A stretch of DNA of 16,704 nucleotides, from assembly GCA_002345545.1 (NCBI GenBank), contig DDVW01000014.1, positions 9,688-26,391 on the forward strand. The letters run 5' to 3'. The notes beneath the pieces were generated by a model, which was not told where the DNA came from, did no database searches, and saw only the letters and a program-made list of their open reading frames with translations. The position numbers were made by a program, and so were the translations under genes. Below, in pieces: positions 6,506 through 14,104 of this stretch. The DNA is from Stenotrophomonas sp. UBA2302 (GTDB lineage Bacteria > Pseudomonadota > Gammaproteobacteria > Xanthomonadales > Xanthomonadaceae). Every line of letters starts with the position of its first letter. Within the stretch, counting starts at the first letter, position 1.

Positions 6506-7627
6506 ATGTCCCAACGCGCATGGGTGGCGTCGGCCATCCGCAAGATCGAGGCCGATTACAACCGTTCGGCCGATACCCACCTCATCCCGATCGACCTGCC
6601 GGGCTTTCCCGGCATCGATGTGTATCTGAAGGACGAGTCCAGCCATCCCACCGGCAGCCTCAAACACCGGCTGGCGCGCTCGCTGTTCCTGTACGCGCTG
6701 GCCAACGGCTGGCTGCGTGAAGGCTGCCCGGTGATCGAGGCCTCCAGTGGCTCCACCGCGGTGTCGGAAGCCTACTTCGCGCGCCTGCTGGGCCTGCCGT
6801 TCATCGCGGTGATCCCGGCCAGCACCTCGCCGGAGAAGATCGCCGCGATCGAATTCCACGGCGGCCGTTGTCATCTGGTCGAACGCGCCTGCGAGCTGAA
6901 CCACGCCTCGCAGGTGCTGGCACGCGAAACCGGCGGCCATTTCATGGACCAGTTCACCTACGCCGAGCGCGCCACCGACTGGCGCGCCAACAACAACATC
7001 GCCGAGTCGATCTTCAAGCAGATGGCCGAAGAGCCGCATCCGGTGCCGGAGTGGATCGTCTGCAGTCCCGGCACCGGCGGCACCGCCGCCACGCTGGGGC
7101 GCTATGCCAGCTATCGCCGCCACGACACGCTGATCCTGTGCGCCGATCCGGAAGTGTCGATCTTCTACGACGGCTACTGCGCGGCCCTGCAAGGCGCCGA
7201 CTGGCGCGACATGACCTGCGAAGGCGGCTCGCGCGTGGAAGGCATCGGCCGGCCGCGGGTGGAACGCAGCTTCATTCCGACCAGCGTCGATGCGATGGTC
7301 AAGGTGCCCGACGAGCTGAGCCTGGCGGCGATGCGCCACGTCAGTGCCACGCTGGGGCGCCGCGTCGGTGGCTCCACCGGCACCAACTTCGTCGGCGTGC
7401 TGCATGTCGCCCGGCTGATGCGTGATGCCGGCCGCAGCGGCTCCATCGTCACCATCCTGTGCGATGCCGGCGAGCGCTACGCACACAGTTACTACAACCC
7501 GGACTGGTACGTGCAGCAGGGTATCGATGTGGTCAACGCCGATGCCGCCATCGCCGCGGCCGTCAGCGGGCAGGGCGCGCTGGCATTGCCTTGTGCGTGG
7601 CTGGAAGCGTCGCCATATCGCTCATGA
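6506..7627 (+). CDS. PLP-dependent cysteine synthase/desulfhydrase family enzyme (Cds1-like)
   Basis: The protein has 373 residues and is a fold-type II PLP enzyme. The motif [16 protein letters not shown] contains the probable Schiff-base lysine K53. [21 protein letters not shown] is the substrate-carboxylate loop, and [12 protein letters not shown] the phosphate-binding glycine loop. The sequence resembles the branch that includes the mycobacterial L-cysteine desulfhydrase Cds1 more than CysK or CysM, because of the N-terminal SADTHL segment and the [18 protein letters not shown] region. That comparison is from memory. If correct, the enzyme would release H2S, ammonia and pyruvate from cysteine, but a cysteine synthase or related beta-replacement activity cannot be excluded. 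The start has only a weak ribosome-binding site (AAGTGG). It is divergent from copL and lies 37 bp before prlC, with a terminator-like hairpin between. Confidence 0.85.
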   Translation: MSQRAWVASAIRKIEADYNRSADTHLIPIDLPGFPGIDVYLKDESSHPTGSLKHRLARSLFLYALANGWLREGCPVIEASSGSTAVSEAYFARLLGLPFIAVIPASTSPEKIAAIEFHGGRCHLVERACELNHASQVLARETGGHFMDQFTYAERATDWRANNNIAESIFKQMAEEPHPVPEWIVCSPGTGGTAATLGRYASYRRHDTLILCADPEVSIFYDGYCAALQGADWRDMTCEGGSRVEGIGRPRVERSFIPTSVDAMVKVPDELSLAAMRHVSATLGRRVGGSTGTNFVGVLHVARLMRDAGRSGSIVTILCDAGERYAHSYYNPDWYVQQGIDVVNADAAIAAAVSGQGALALPCAWLEASPYRS

Positions 7628-7628
7628 A

Positions 7629-7653
7629 GCCGGCCGTGCCGGCACCGTTTTTT
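7629..7653 (+). terminator. Terminator-like hairpin between the PLP-enzyme gene and prlC
   Basis: GCCGGC (7629-7634) pairs with GCCGGC (7638-7643) around CGT. Four bases then lead into TTTTTT (7648-7653). The stem is short and set off from the U-run, so it may be a weak terminator or attenuator. The prlC ribosome-binding site follows 3 nt later, so any prlC promoter would have to lie within the upstream gene. Confidence 0.5.
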
Positions 7654-7664
7654 CCAGGACACGC

Positions 7665-9692
7665 ATGAACACCAATCCCCTGCTCGACTTTTCCGGCCTG
7701 CCACGCTTTGACGCGATCCGTCCGGAGCATGTGACGCCGGCCATCGACACGCTGCTGGCGCAGGCCGAAGCTGCGGTAAAAGCCGCCGAAACCGTTGCGC
7801 CGGTGCGCTGGGATACGTTCGTGACACCGCTGGATGACGCCAGCGAGCGCCTGTACCGCTCCTGGGGCCAGGTGTCGCACCTGCAGGCGGTGGTCAACAC
7901 GCCGGAGCTGCGCGAGGCCTATAACGCCAACCTGCCGAAGATCAGCCGTTTCGGCAGCGCGGTGGCGCAGAACCCGGCGCTGTACGCACAGTACAAGGCG
8001 CTGGCCGCCACACCGGAGGCGGCCGGCTATGACGCTGCGCGCCGCAAGGTGCTGGACAACGCGCTGCGTGATTTCCGCCTAGGCGGCGCCGAGCTGGATG
8101 AAACCGGCAAGGCCCGTTTTGCACAGTTGCAGGAAGAGCTGTCCGGGCTGCAGGCGAAGTTCTCGCAGAACGTGCTCGATGCCACCGACGCGTTCGCGCT
8201 GTATGTGGACGATGAAGGCGAGCTGGCCGGGCTGCCGGCCGATGTCATCGCCACCGCCCGTGCCGCCGCACAGAAGGACGGCCGCGATGGCTGGAAACTG
8301 ACCCTGCAGATGCCGTGCTACCTGCCGGTGCAGACCTATGCCGACAACCGCACGCTGCGCGAACAGCTGTATCGCGCCAACGCCGTACGCGCATCCGAAT
8401 TCGGCGAAGCGACGCTGGACAACAGCCGCAATATCGATCGCATCCTCGCCGTGCGCAGCGAGATGGCATCGCTGCTCGGCTTCGCCAACTACGGCGAATA
8501 CTCCATCGCCACCAAGATGGCCGCCGATGCGCCGCAGGTGCTTGGCTTCCTGCGTGACCTGGCCGTCCGCGCCAAGCCGTATGCGCAGCGTGACCGTGCC
8601 GAACTGGAAGCCTTCGCCCGTGACGAACTGGGGCTGGACGCGTTGCAGGCATGGGATCTCGCATACGCCAGCGAGAAGCTCAAGCAGGCGCGTTACAGCT
8701 ACTCCGAGCAGGAAGTGAAGCAGTACTTCACCGAGCCGAAGGTGCTGGCCGGCCTGTTCGGCGTGATCGAACGTCTGTACGGCCTGACCGTGCAGCCGGA
8801 CACCGCGCCGGCGTGGCATGAGGACGTGCGCTTCTACCGGCTGGTGGATGCCGATGGGGCGCTGGTCGGCCAGTTCTACATGGACCTGTACGCGCGTGAG
8901 GGCAAGCGCGGTGGCGCGTGGATGGACGATTGCCGCAACCGCCGCGTTACCGCGACGGGAGTGCAGACGCCACTGGTGTACCTGGTGTGCAACTTCGGCC
9001 GCGGCGGTGACGGCCAGCCGGCCACCTTCAGCCACGATGAGGTCATCACCCTGTTCCACGAGATGGGCCACGGCCTGCACCAGCTGCTCACCCGTGTCGG
9101 TGAGCTGGCGGTGGCGGGCATCAATGGCGTGGAGTGGGATGCGGTGGAGCTGCCCAGCCAGTTCATGGAGAACTTCTGCTGGGAGTGGCCGCAGGTGGAG
9201 GCGATGAGCGCGCATGCGGTCACCGGTGCCGCGCTGCCGCGGCCGCTGTTCGAGCGGATGCTGGCGGCGAAGAACTACCAGAGCGGCATGTTCACCGTGC
9301 GCCAGCTGGAGTTCGGCCTGTTCGACATGCTGCTGCACAGCCAGTACCAGCCGCAGCAGGAAAACGTGCTGCAGTTGCTGGAGCGCGTGCGTGACGAGGT
9401 GGCGGTGAACCTGCCGCCGGCATGGAACCGCTTCCCGCACCAGTTCAGCCACATCTTCGCCGGGGGCTATGCGGCCGGTTACTACAGCTACAAATGGGCC
9501 GAAGTGCTCAGCGCCGACGCCTATGCCGCGTTCGAGGAGGCTCCGGACCAACTGGCCGAAACCGGCGCGCGCTTCCGTGCCGAAGTGCTGTCGCGTGGTG
9601 GCAGTCGCAGTGCGGCGGAGAATTTCCGTGCGTTCCGTGGCCGTGATCCGCAGATCGACGCGTTGCTGCGCCACAGCGGTATGGTGGCCTGA
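7665..9692 (+). CDS. prlC: Oligopeptidase A (M3 family zinc metallopeptidase)
   Basis: The protein has 675 residues, close to E. coli oligopeptidase A (about 680). It is a cytoplasmic thimet-type peptidase that degrades short peptides, including cleaved signal peptides. The N-terminus NPLLDFSGLPRFDAIRPEHVTPAI is characteristic of PrlC rather than Dcp. The zinc motif is HEMGH with His465, Glu466 and His469. The third ligand is Glu495 in DAVELPSQFMENF, at the same spacing as in neurolysin. The downstream segment HIFAGGYAAGYYSYKWAEVLSADAY is the usual C-terminal signature. The start at 7665 has AGGA 5 nt upstream (7656-7659). The open frame extends back to 7422, but that part lies inside the preceding gene and is out of frame with it. 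The two genes are in the same direction and only 37 bp apart. Confidence 0.95.
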   Translation: MNTNPLLDFSGLPRFDAIRPEHVTPAIDTLLAQAEAAVKAAETVAPVRWDTFVTPLDDASERLYRSWGQVSHLQAVVNTPELREAYNANLPKISRFGSAVAQNPALYAQYKALAATPEAAGYDAARRKVLDNALRDFRLGGAELDETGKARFAQLQEELSGLQAKFSQNVLDATDAFALYVDDEGELAGLPADVIATARAAAQKDGRDGWKLTLQMPCYLPVQTYADNRTLREQLYRANAVRASEFGEATLDNSRNIDRILAVRSEMASLLGFANYGEYSIATKMAADAPQVLGFLRDLAVRAKPYAQRDRAELEAFARDELGLDALQAWDLAYASEKLKQARYSYSEQEVKQYFTEPKVLAGLFGVIERLYGLTVQPDTAPAWHEDVRFYRLVDADGALVGQFYMDLYAREGKRGGAWMDDCRNRRVTATGVQTPLVYLVCNFGRGGDGQPATFSHDEVITLFHEMGHGLHQLLTRVGELAVAGINGVEWDAVELPSQFMENFCWEWPQVEAMSAHAVTGAALPRPLFERMLAAKNYQSGMFTVRQLEFGLFDMLLHSQYQPQQENVLQLLERVRDEVAVNLPPAWNRFPHQFSHIFAGGYAAGYYSYKWAEVLSADAYAAFEEAPDQLAETGARFRAEVLSRGGSRSAAENFRAFRGRDPQIDALLRHSGMVA

Positions 9693-9706
9693 GCCTGCAT
9701 CCCACG

Positions 9707-9721
9707 GCACGGACGCCGTGC
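9707..9721 (+). terminator. Weak hairpin after prlC
   Basis: GCACGG (9707-9712) pairs with CCGTGC (9716-9721) around ACG, starting 15 bp past the prlC stop. Only TT follows, so if it terminates at all it is inefficient. Confidence 0.3.
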
Positions 9722-9869
9722 TTCAGCCGCCACGGACATGGCGCCGCCAATACCGGTGCGGCGTCATGACGGGAGCATGCCGGTGCTGTCGCCGCTGCCG
9801 GACTGGGTGGAAGCTGTTCTGGCTGCGTCCACCTGCCGGCTGGCACACTGCCGCTTCCCGTCTCCGTCC

Positions 9870-10256
9870 ATGCCCACCATGAACAACCGGTCCGGCCCGC
9901 TGGCAGGCATTCCCGCCACCTTGCTGCGCATCGCGGTCGCCGCCGCGATCGTTGGCGTGGTGATGTGGTTCCAGCCGCGCATCAACGAGCCGGCCGCGCA
10001 GGTCAGCAATGGCCTGAACCTGCGCAGCGCGCCTGATCCGCGTGCCGAGCGGCTGGCGCTGCTGCCGGTGGGCACCACTGTGGAAGTGCAGCGCTGCCTG
10101 GACGACCTGCAGTGGTGCAATGTGCGCGCCGGTGGCCACAGTGGCTGGGTCGCGGCCAACTATCTGGTCGCCACCCGTGATGGCAAGCGCGTGCGCCTGG
10201 CCGAGGCCGGCAAGGAGATGGGCGTGGTGATCGAGACCGCGCAGCCGGGCGGCTGA
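9870..10256 (+). CDS. Membrane-anchored SH3-domain protein
   Basis: With the start at 9870 the protein has 128 residues. A single hydrophobic helix (about 18-34, TLLRIAVAAAIVGVVMWF) would anchor it in the inner membrane. Residues of about 48-98 form a bacterial SH3 (SH3_3) domain: LNLRSAPDPRAERLALLPVGTTVEV, then QWCNVRAGGHSGWVAANYL. The two cysteines in CLDDLQWC could form a disulfide if the domain is periplasmic. Such domains usually bind peptidoglycan or partner proteins, and no specific function can be assigned. The start is unsure: ATGs at 9738, 9777, 9870 and 9879 are in frame, and none has a convincing ribosome-binding site. I prefer 9870 because the sequence before it reads as non-coding. 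It is 177 bp after prlC and ends at a strong bidirectional terminator. Confidence 0.75.
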   Translation: MPTMNNRSGPLAGIPATLLRIAVAAAIVGVVMWFQPRINEPAAQVSNGLNLRSAPDPRAERLALLPVGTTVEVQRCLDDLQWCNVRAGGHSGWVAANYLVATRDGKRVRLAEAGKEMGVVIETAQPGG

Positions 10257-10285
10257 GGCACCGCACAGCCTCCGGGTTTGCCAAA

Positions 10286-10313
10286 GAAAACAGCCGCTTT
10301 CGCGGCTGTTTTC
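10286..10313. terminator. Bidirectional intrinsic terminator between the SH3 gene and fabB
   Basis: GAAAACAGCCGC (10286-10297) pairs perfectly over 12 bp with GCGGCTGTTTTC (10302-10313) around TTTC. T-rich tails are present on both strands: TTTTCC on the + strand and TTTTCTTT on the - strand. It serves the two converging genes. Confidence 0.92.
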
Positions 10314-10337
10314 CATTGCCTCACTGCCGGCGTGGCA

Positions 10338-11546
10338 TCACACCCTGCCGAACACCAGCGTGGCGTTGGTGCCGCCGAAGCCGAAGCTGTTGGACATCAC
10401 CGTATCCAGCCGGGCGTCCTGCGTCTGGCGCAGGATCGGGAAGCCTGCGGCACGCTCGTCCAGCGTTTCGATATTGGCCGAGCCGGCCATGAAGCCGTCG
10501 CGCATCATCAGCAGGCAGTAGATCGCCTCGTGCACGCTGGCCGCGCCCAGCGAGTGGCCCGACAGCGCCTTGGTCGAGGACAGCGGCGGTACCGCCTCGC
10601 CGAACACCTCGCGCACCGCGCCCAGCTCGGTCACATCGCCCAGCGGCGTGGAGGTGCCGTGGGTGTTGAGGTAGTCGATCGGACGGTCCAGGCCTTCCAT
10701 CGCCATCTTCATGCAGCGCACCGCGCCTTCGCCGGACGGGGCGACCATGTCGGCGCCGTCGGAGGTGACGCCGTAACCGACCAGCTCGGCGTAGATGCGT
10801 GCGCCGCGGGCGATGGCGTGGTCGTAGTCCTCCAGCACCAGCATGCCGGCGCCACCGGCGATGACGAAGCCGTCGCGGCTGGCGTCATACGGACGCGAGG
10901 CGCTGGCCGGGGTTTCGTTGAAGCCGGTGGACAGCGCGCCCATCGCATCGAACATCACGCTCATCGACCAGTGCAGGTCCTCGCCGCCGCCCGCGAACAC
11001 CACATCCTGCGCGCCGTGGCGGATCAGGTCCGCGGCCGCACCGATGCAGTGCGCCGAAGTGGCGCAGGCGGCCGACAGCGAGTAGCTCAGCCCCTTGATG
11101 CTGAACGCGGTGGCGAGGTTGGCCGACACCGTCGAGCACATCGTGCGCGGCACCATGTACGGGCCGACCTTGCGCACGCCACGGTTGCGCAGCAGATCGG
11201 CCGCTTCCACCTGCCATTCGCTGGAGCCGCCACCGGAGCCGGCGATCAGCCCGGTGCGCACATTGCTGACCTGGTCCTGCTCCAGGCCGGCATCGGCGAT
11301 GGCATCGCGCATGGCGACGTAGCTGTAGGCGGCGGCATCGCTCATGAAACGCTTGAGCTTGCGGTCCACCTGCGCGTCCAGGTCGATGTCGACGCGGCCA
11401 CCGACCTGGCTGCGCAGGCCGGCTTCAGCGTGGTCGGGCAGGGCGACGATGCCCGGACGGCCTTCGCGCAGGGCACTGGAAACGGTGTCCAGATCGTTGC
11501 CGAGGCAGGACGTGATGCCCATGCCGGTGATGACGACACGCCGCAT
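10338..11546 (-). CDS. fabB: 3-oxoacyl-[acyl-carrier-protein] synthase I
   Basis: The protein has 402 residues, like E. coli FabB (406). It condenses malonyl-ACP with acyl-ACP, and in the FabA/FabB pathway it elongates the cis-3-decenoyl intermediate that leads to unsaturated fatty acids. The thiolase-fold catalytic triad is visible: Cys161 in [10 protein letters not shown], His296 in [11 protein letters not shown] and His331 in [12 protein letters not shown]. The C-terminal [15 protein letters not shown] glycine-rich motif is also present. The ATG at 11546 overlaps the fabA stop (TGATG), so the two are translationally coupled. The longer frame reaching 11870 lies inside fabA and is rejected. 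FabB fits better than FabF because it sits directly after fabA and carries the FabB-type [16 protein letters not shown] segment. Confidence 0.96.
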   Translation of the reverse strand: MRRVVITGMGITSCLGNDLDTVSSALREGRPGIVALPDHAEAGLRSQVGGRVDIDLDAQVDRKLKRFMSDAAAYSYVAMRDAIADAGLEQDQVSNVRTGLIAGSGGGSSEWQVEAADLLRNRGVRKVGPYMVPRTMCSTVSANLATAFSIKGLSYSLSAACATSAHCIGAAADLIRHGAQDVVFAGGGEDLHWSMSVMFDAMGALSTGFNETPASASRPYDASRDGFVIAGGAGMLVLEDYDHAIARGARIYAELVGYGVTSDGADMVAPSGEGAVRCMKMAMEGLDRPIDYLNTHGTSTPLGDVTELGAVREVFGEAVPPLSSTKALSGHSLGAASVHEAIYCLLMMRDGFMAGSANIETLDERAAGFPILRQTQDARLDTVMSNSFGFGGTNATLVFGRV

Positions 11547-12061
11547 CAGAAGCTCTCCGTCGAGGTGAACAGACCCACGCGCAGGTCCTTGGCGGTGTAG
11601 ATCTCGCGGCCATCCACCAGCATGCGGGCGTCGGTCTGGGCCATCACCAGCTTGCGGTTGATCACCCGCGAGACATCGATCTCGTACTGCACCAGCTTGG
11701 CGCTGGGCAGCACCTGGCCGGTGAATTTGACCTCGCCGCAGCCCAGCGCACGGCCGCGGCCTTCGGCGCCCAGCCAGGTCAGGTAGAAGCCGGTCAGTTG
11801 CCACATCGCATCCAGGCCCAGGCAGCCGGGCATCACCGGGTCGCCAATGAAGTGGCAGCCGAAGAACCACAGGTCCGGGGTGATATCCAGCTCGGCGCGG
11901 ATCAGGCCTTTGCCATGGGCGCCGCCGTCCTCGCGGATGTCGGTGATGCGGTCGAACATCAGCATCGGATCGTTGGGCAGGCGGCCCTTGTTGGGGCCGA
12001 AGAGTTCACCGCGCGCGCTGGCCAGCAGCTGGTCGCGGGAGAACGAATGCAGACGGGTCAT
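11546..12061 (-). CDS. fabA: 3-hydroxydecanoyl-ACP dehydratase/isomerase
   Basis: The protein has 171 residues, against 172 in E. coli. It dehydrates 3-hydroxydecanoyl-ACP and isomerises trans-2- to cis-3-decenoyl-ACP, the branch point of unsaturated fatty acid synthesis. The active-site His70 and Asp84 lie in [23 protein letters not shown], at exactly the E. coli numbers when the start at 12061 is used. That agreement is why I prefer it over the in-frame ATG at 12100, which adds 13 residues; neither start has a strong ribosome-binding site. It is the first gene of a two-gene operon with fabB, divergent from dinB across a 212-bp spacer that contains an operator-like palindrome. Confidence 0.96.
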   Translation of the reverse strand: MTRLHSFSRDQLLASARGELFGPNKGRLPNDPMLMFDRITDIREDGGAHGKGLIRAELDITPDLWFFGCHFIGDPVMPGCLGLDAMWQLTGFYLTWLGAEGRGRALGCGEVKFTGQVLPSAKLVQYEIDVSRVINRKLVMAQTDARMLVDGREIYTAKDLRVGLFTSTESF

Positions 12062-12200
12062 CCGGTGGTAGTCCAAAGCCAGGAGCGAGCCGCCGAGCAT
12101 GCGTCAGCAATCGGCGTTCAATCAAATGTTTTAACTTGACGGTTGCGTATGTTCGACGCAATTGGCGGCCGTTCGAGCGCTTTTGCGTGGCGTTCAAGAT

Positions 12201-12226
12201 TGCACAATTGTGAGGACAAGTGTGCA
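12201..12226. promoter_or_regulatory. Operator-like 26-bp palindrome between fabA and dinB
   Basis: The half-sites are TGCACA-A-TTGT and ACAA-G-TGTGCA, separated by GAGG; 10 of 13 positions are symmetrical. A nested perfect palindrome, CACAATTGTG, occupies 12203-12212. It lies 140 bp from the fabA start and 48 bp from the dinB start. The size and symmetry suit a dimeric repressor such as a TetR-family fatty acid regulator, but the regulator is unknown. Confidence 0.5.
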
Positions 12227-12235
12227 TTTGGCGAC

Positions 12236-12240
12236 AGGAG
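12236..12240 (+). promoter_or_regulatory. Shine-Dalgarno AGGAG in the dinB leader
   Basis: AGGAG lies 5 nt before the ATG at 12246, not before the dinB TTG at 12274. It therefore appears to drive the short overlapping ORF, and dinB translation may depend on it. Confidence 0.55.
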
Positions 12241-12245
12241 CTATC

Positions 12246-12344
12246 ATGTTGACGACCGTTCCGGACTGTTTCCTTGAGCCAGCCCCGCAAGATCATCCAT
12301 GTCGACATGGACGCCTTCTACGCGTCGGTGGAGCAGCGCGATGA
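12246..12344 (+). other. Possible 32-codon leader ORF overlapping the dinB start
   Basis: The ORF begins with ATG and is preceded by a good AGGAG at 5 nt. It ends with TGA at 12342-12344, inside dinB and in the +1 frame relative to 12274. The peptide (MLTTVPDCFLEPAPQ and onward) resembles nothing I know; after codon 10 it is the out-of-frame reading of dinB. It may be a translated leader, a relic of a former dinB start displaced by an indel, or chance. Confidence 0.25.
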
Positions 12345-13359
12345 CCCCGGTTTGCGCGGAAAACCGGTGGTGGTGGCATGGAAGGGCGCCCGCTCGGTGG
12401 TCTGCGCGGCCTCCTATGAGGCACGGAAATTCGGCATCCGTTCGGCGATGCCCGCACTGCGCGCCGAGCGGCTGTGCCCGGACGCGATCTTCGTGCCGCC
12501 GGATTTTTCCCGCTACAAGGCGGTGTCGCGGCAGATCCGCGCGATCTTCCTGCAGCACACGCCGCTGGTGGAGCCGCTGTCGCTGGACGAGGCCTATCTG
12601 GATGTGACCGCATCGTCGAGCTGTGGCGGCATCGCCACCGAGATCGCCCGTCGCATCCGCACGCAGATCCGCGAAACCACGCAACTCACCGCCTCGGCCG
12701 GCATCGCACCGAACAAGTTCCTGGCCAAGGTCGCCTCGGACTGGCGCAAGCCCGATGGCCAGTTCGTGGTGCCGCCGGCGAAGGTGGAGCAGTTCCTGAC
12801 GCCGCTGCCGGTGCAGCGTGTGCCGGGCGTGGGCAAGGTGATGCAGGGCCGGCTGGCGGCGTTGGGGATCAGTACCGTCGGCGACCTGCGCGCCTTGCCG
12901 CTGGAACAGCTGCAGGCCCTGTTCGGCAGCTTCGGGGCCAGCCTGTACCGGCGCGCGCGCGGCATCGACGAGCGCCCGGTGGAGCCGGATCAGCCGGTGC
13001 AGTCGATTTCCTCCGAGGACACCTTCGCCGAGGATCTGCCGCTGGGCGGTTTCGACGAGCTGATCACCCAGCTGGCCGAACGCACCTGGCGTGCGACCGG
13101 ACGCACCGAGCGCATCGGCCATACCGTGGTGCTCAAGCTTAAGACCGCGCAGTTCCGCATCCTCACCCGCAGCTTTACCCCGGATACGCCGCCGGCCTCG
13201 GTGGAAGAGCTGCGCGATATCGCGCTGGCCTTGTGCCGACGCGTGCAGTTGCCGGCCGACACGCTGTACCGGCTGGTGGGCGTGGGCCTGTCCGGGTTCC
13301 GCGACCGCGAGGAGGTGGTGCAGCAGGGTGATCTGTTCCGGCCGCAGCACCGGGAGTGA
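12274..13359 (+). CDS. dinB: DNA polymerase IV (Y-family)
   Basis: The protein has 361 residues, close to the 351 of E. coli Pol IV. It is an error-prone polymerase that bypasses damaged template bases. The palm starts at RKIIHVDMDAFYASVEQ with metal ligand Asp11 and steric-gate position Tyr16. The second catalytic motif is LSLDEAYLD with Asp105 and Glu106. The thumb helix-hairpin-helix follows (VPGVGKVMQGRLAALGI), then the little-finger domain. The C-terminus contains QGDLF, a beta-clamp-binding motif of the QxxLF type. The start must be TTG at 12274: an in-frame stop lies at 12250, and the conserved N-terminus begins two residues later. The TTG has no ribosome-binding site of its own. I saw no LexA box matching the E. 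coli consensus upstream. gph follows 60 bp downstream with its own -10. Confidence 0.95.
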   Translation: MSQPRKIIHVDMDAFYASVEQRDDPGLRGKPVVVAWKGARSVVCAASYEARKFGIRSAMPALRAERLCPDAIFVPPDFSRYKAVSRQIRAIFLQHTPLVEPLSLDEAYLDVTASSSCGGIATEIARRIRTQIRETTQLTASAGIAPNKFLAKVASDWRKPDGQFVVPPAKVEQFLTPLPVQRVPGVGKVMQGRLAALGISTVGDLRALPLEQLQALFGSFGASLYRRARGIDERPVEPDQPVQSISSEDTFAEDLPLGGFDELITQLAERTWRATGRTERIGHTVVLKLKTAQFRILTRSFTPDTPPASVEELRDIALALCRRVQLPADTLYRLVGVGLSGFRDREEVVQQGDLFRPQHRE

Positions 13360-13383
13360 GGGCCTCGCGCCCCAGCGCCTCGC

Positions 13384-13389
13384 TACAAT
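13384..13389 (+). promoter_or_regulatory. Candidate -10 for gph
   Basis: TACAAT followed by CGGGC lies 36 bp before the GTG start. The spacer upstream has no clear -35 hexamer. Confidence 0.45.
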
Positions 13390-13406
13390 CGGGCGTTTAC
13401 ATGGAT

Positions 13407-13411
13407 GGAGG
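13407..13411 (+). promoter_or_regulatory. Shine-Dalgarno GGAGG that decides the gph start
   Basis: GGAGG lies 8 nt before the GTG at 13420. It overlaps the ATG at 13405, so that ATG cannot use it. This favours the GTG start. Confidence 0.65.
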
Positions 13412-13419
13412 CAGGACGG

Positions 13420-14070
13420 GTGGCAACGACGGCGGTGGTTTTCGATCTGGATGGCACGCTGGTGGACAGCGCGGGCGATATCGCCGAAGCGGTGAACCGC
13501 ACCCTGGATGGACTGGCACTGCCGCGCGTGGCCGAAGCCACGGTGCGCGGCTGGATCGGGGACGGCGTGGGCAACCTGGTCGCCACCGCATTGCGGCACA
13601 GTGGCAGCGGACAGCTTGCCGCCGCGGTGATGCCGGCCTTCATGCAGCACTATCACGCCTGCCTGCTGCGCAGCCCCCGGTTGTATGACGGCGTGATGGA
13701 TACGCTGCAGGCGCTGCAATCACGCGGCATGCCGATGGCGATCTGCACCAACAAGCCGTCGGCGCTGGTGCCCCCGCTGCTGCAACACCTGGGTATCGCC
13801 GGATTTTTCGCGAATATCGTCGGCGGTGATTCGCTGCCGCAGCGCAAGCCCGCCGCCGAGCCGCTGCGGCATAGCGCCGCTTTGCTGGGACAGGCGGTGG
13901 ACCAGTGCCTGATGGTCGGCGACTCGGCGACCGACCTGCAGGCGGCCAACAACGCCGGCATGCCCATCGTGCTGGTGCGTTACGGCTATCCGCGCGATCT
14001 GGATTTGGATGCCGCCGTTGCGGAGGCGGTGGTGGACGACCTGCGCGAGCTGCTCGGCCATATCGGCTAG
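13420..14070 (+). CDS. gph: Phosphoglycolate phosphatase-like HAD hydrolase
   Basis: With the GTG start at 13420 the protein has 216 residues. It is a HAD-superfamily phosphatase with all four motifs: VVFDLDGTLVDS with nucleophile Asp9 and Asp11, AICTNKPS (motif II Thr), QRKPAAEPL (motif III Lys) and MVGDSATDLQAA (motif IV). An alpha-helical C1 cap lies between motifs I and II. NKPSALVPPLLQHLGI and GDSLPQRKP are typical of Gph, which hydrolyses 2-phosphoglycolate, a product of oxidative DNA-end damage, to glycolate. Its place after dinB would suit that role but may be chance. A close relative such as an N-acetylmuramic acid 6-phosphate phosphatase cannot be excluded. An in-frame ATG at 13405 would add five residues but overlaps the ribosome-binding site. 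It converges with mtfA with a 34-bp gap and no obvious terminator. Confidence 0.87.
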   Translation: MATTAVVFDLDGTLVDSAGDIAEAVNRTLDGLALPRVAEATVRGWIGDGVGNLVATALRHSGSGQLAAAVMPAFMQHYHACLLRSPRLYDGVMDTLQALQSRGMPMAICTNKPSALVPPLLQHLGIAGFFANIVGGDSLPQRKPAAEPLRHSAALLGQAVDQCLMVGDSATDLQAANNAGMPIVLVRYGYPRDLDLDAAVAEAVVDDLRELLGHIG

Positions 14071-14104
14071 CCGCGTGACATCCGGCCGATACTTCGCGCA
14101 CAGT

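Noticed and set aside
6374..7486. Long - strand open frame running upstream from copL across the PLP-enzyme gene
   Set aside because: It is the antisense of a clear PLP-enzyme gene, and its protein is Ala/Gly/His/Arg-rich with no domain. Only the part from 6373 to 5981 is real copL.
8079..9710. 543-codon - strand open frame opposite prlC
   Set aside because: Antisense shadow of prlC. prlC has every family motif, while this frame has none.
10278..11600. 440-codon + strand open frame opposite fabB
   Set aside because: It starts inside the bidirectional terminator and is antisense to fabB, with a biased His/Ala/Gly/Val composition.
12062..12273. LexA/SOS box controlling dinB
   Set aside because: I saw neither the CTGT-N8-ACAG pattern nor the TTAGTA-type Xanthomonad LexA palindrome in the spacer.
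12244..13719. 491-codon - strand open frame opposite dinB and gph
   Set aside because: It spans two well-supported genes on the other strand and has no recognisable domain.
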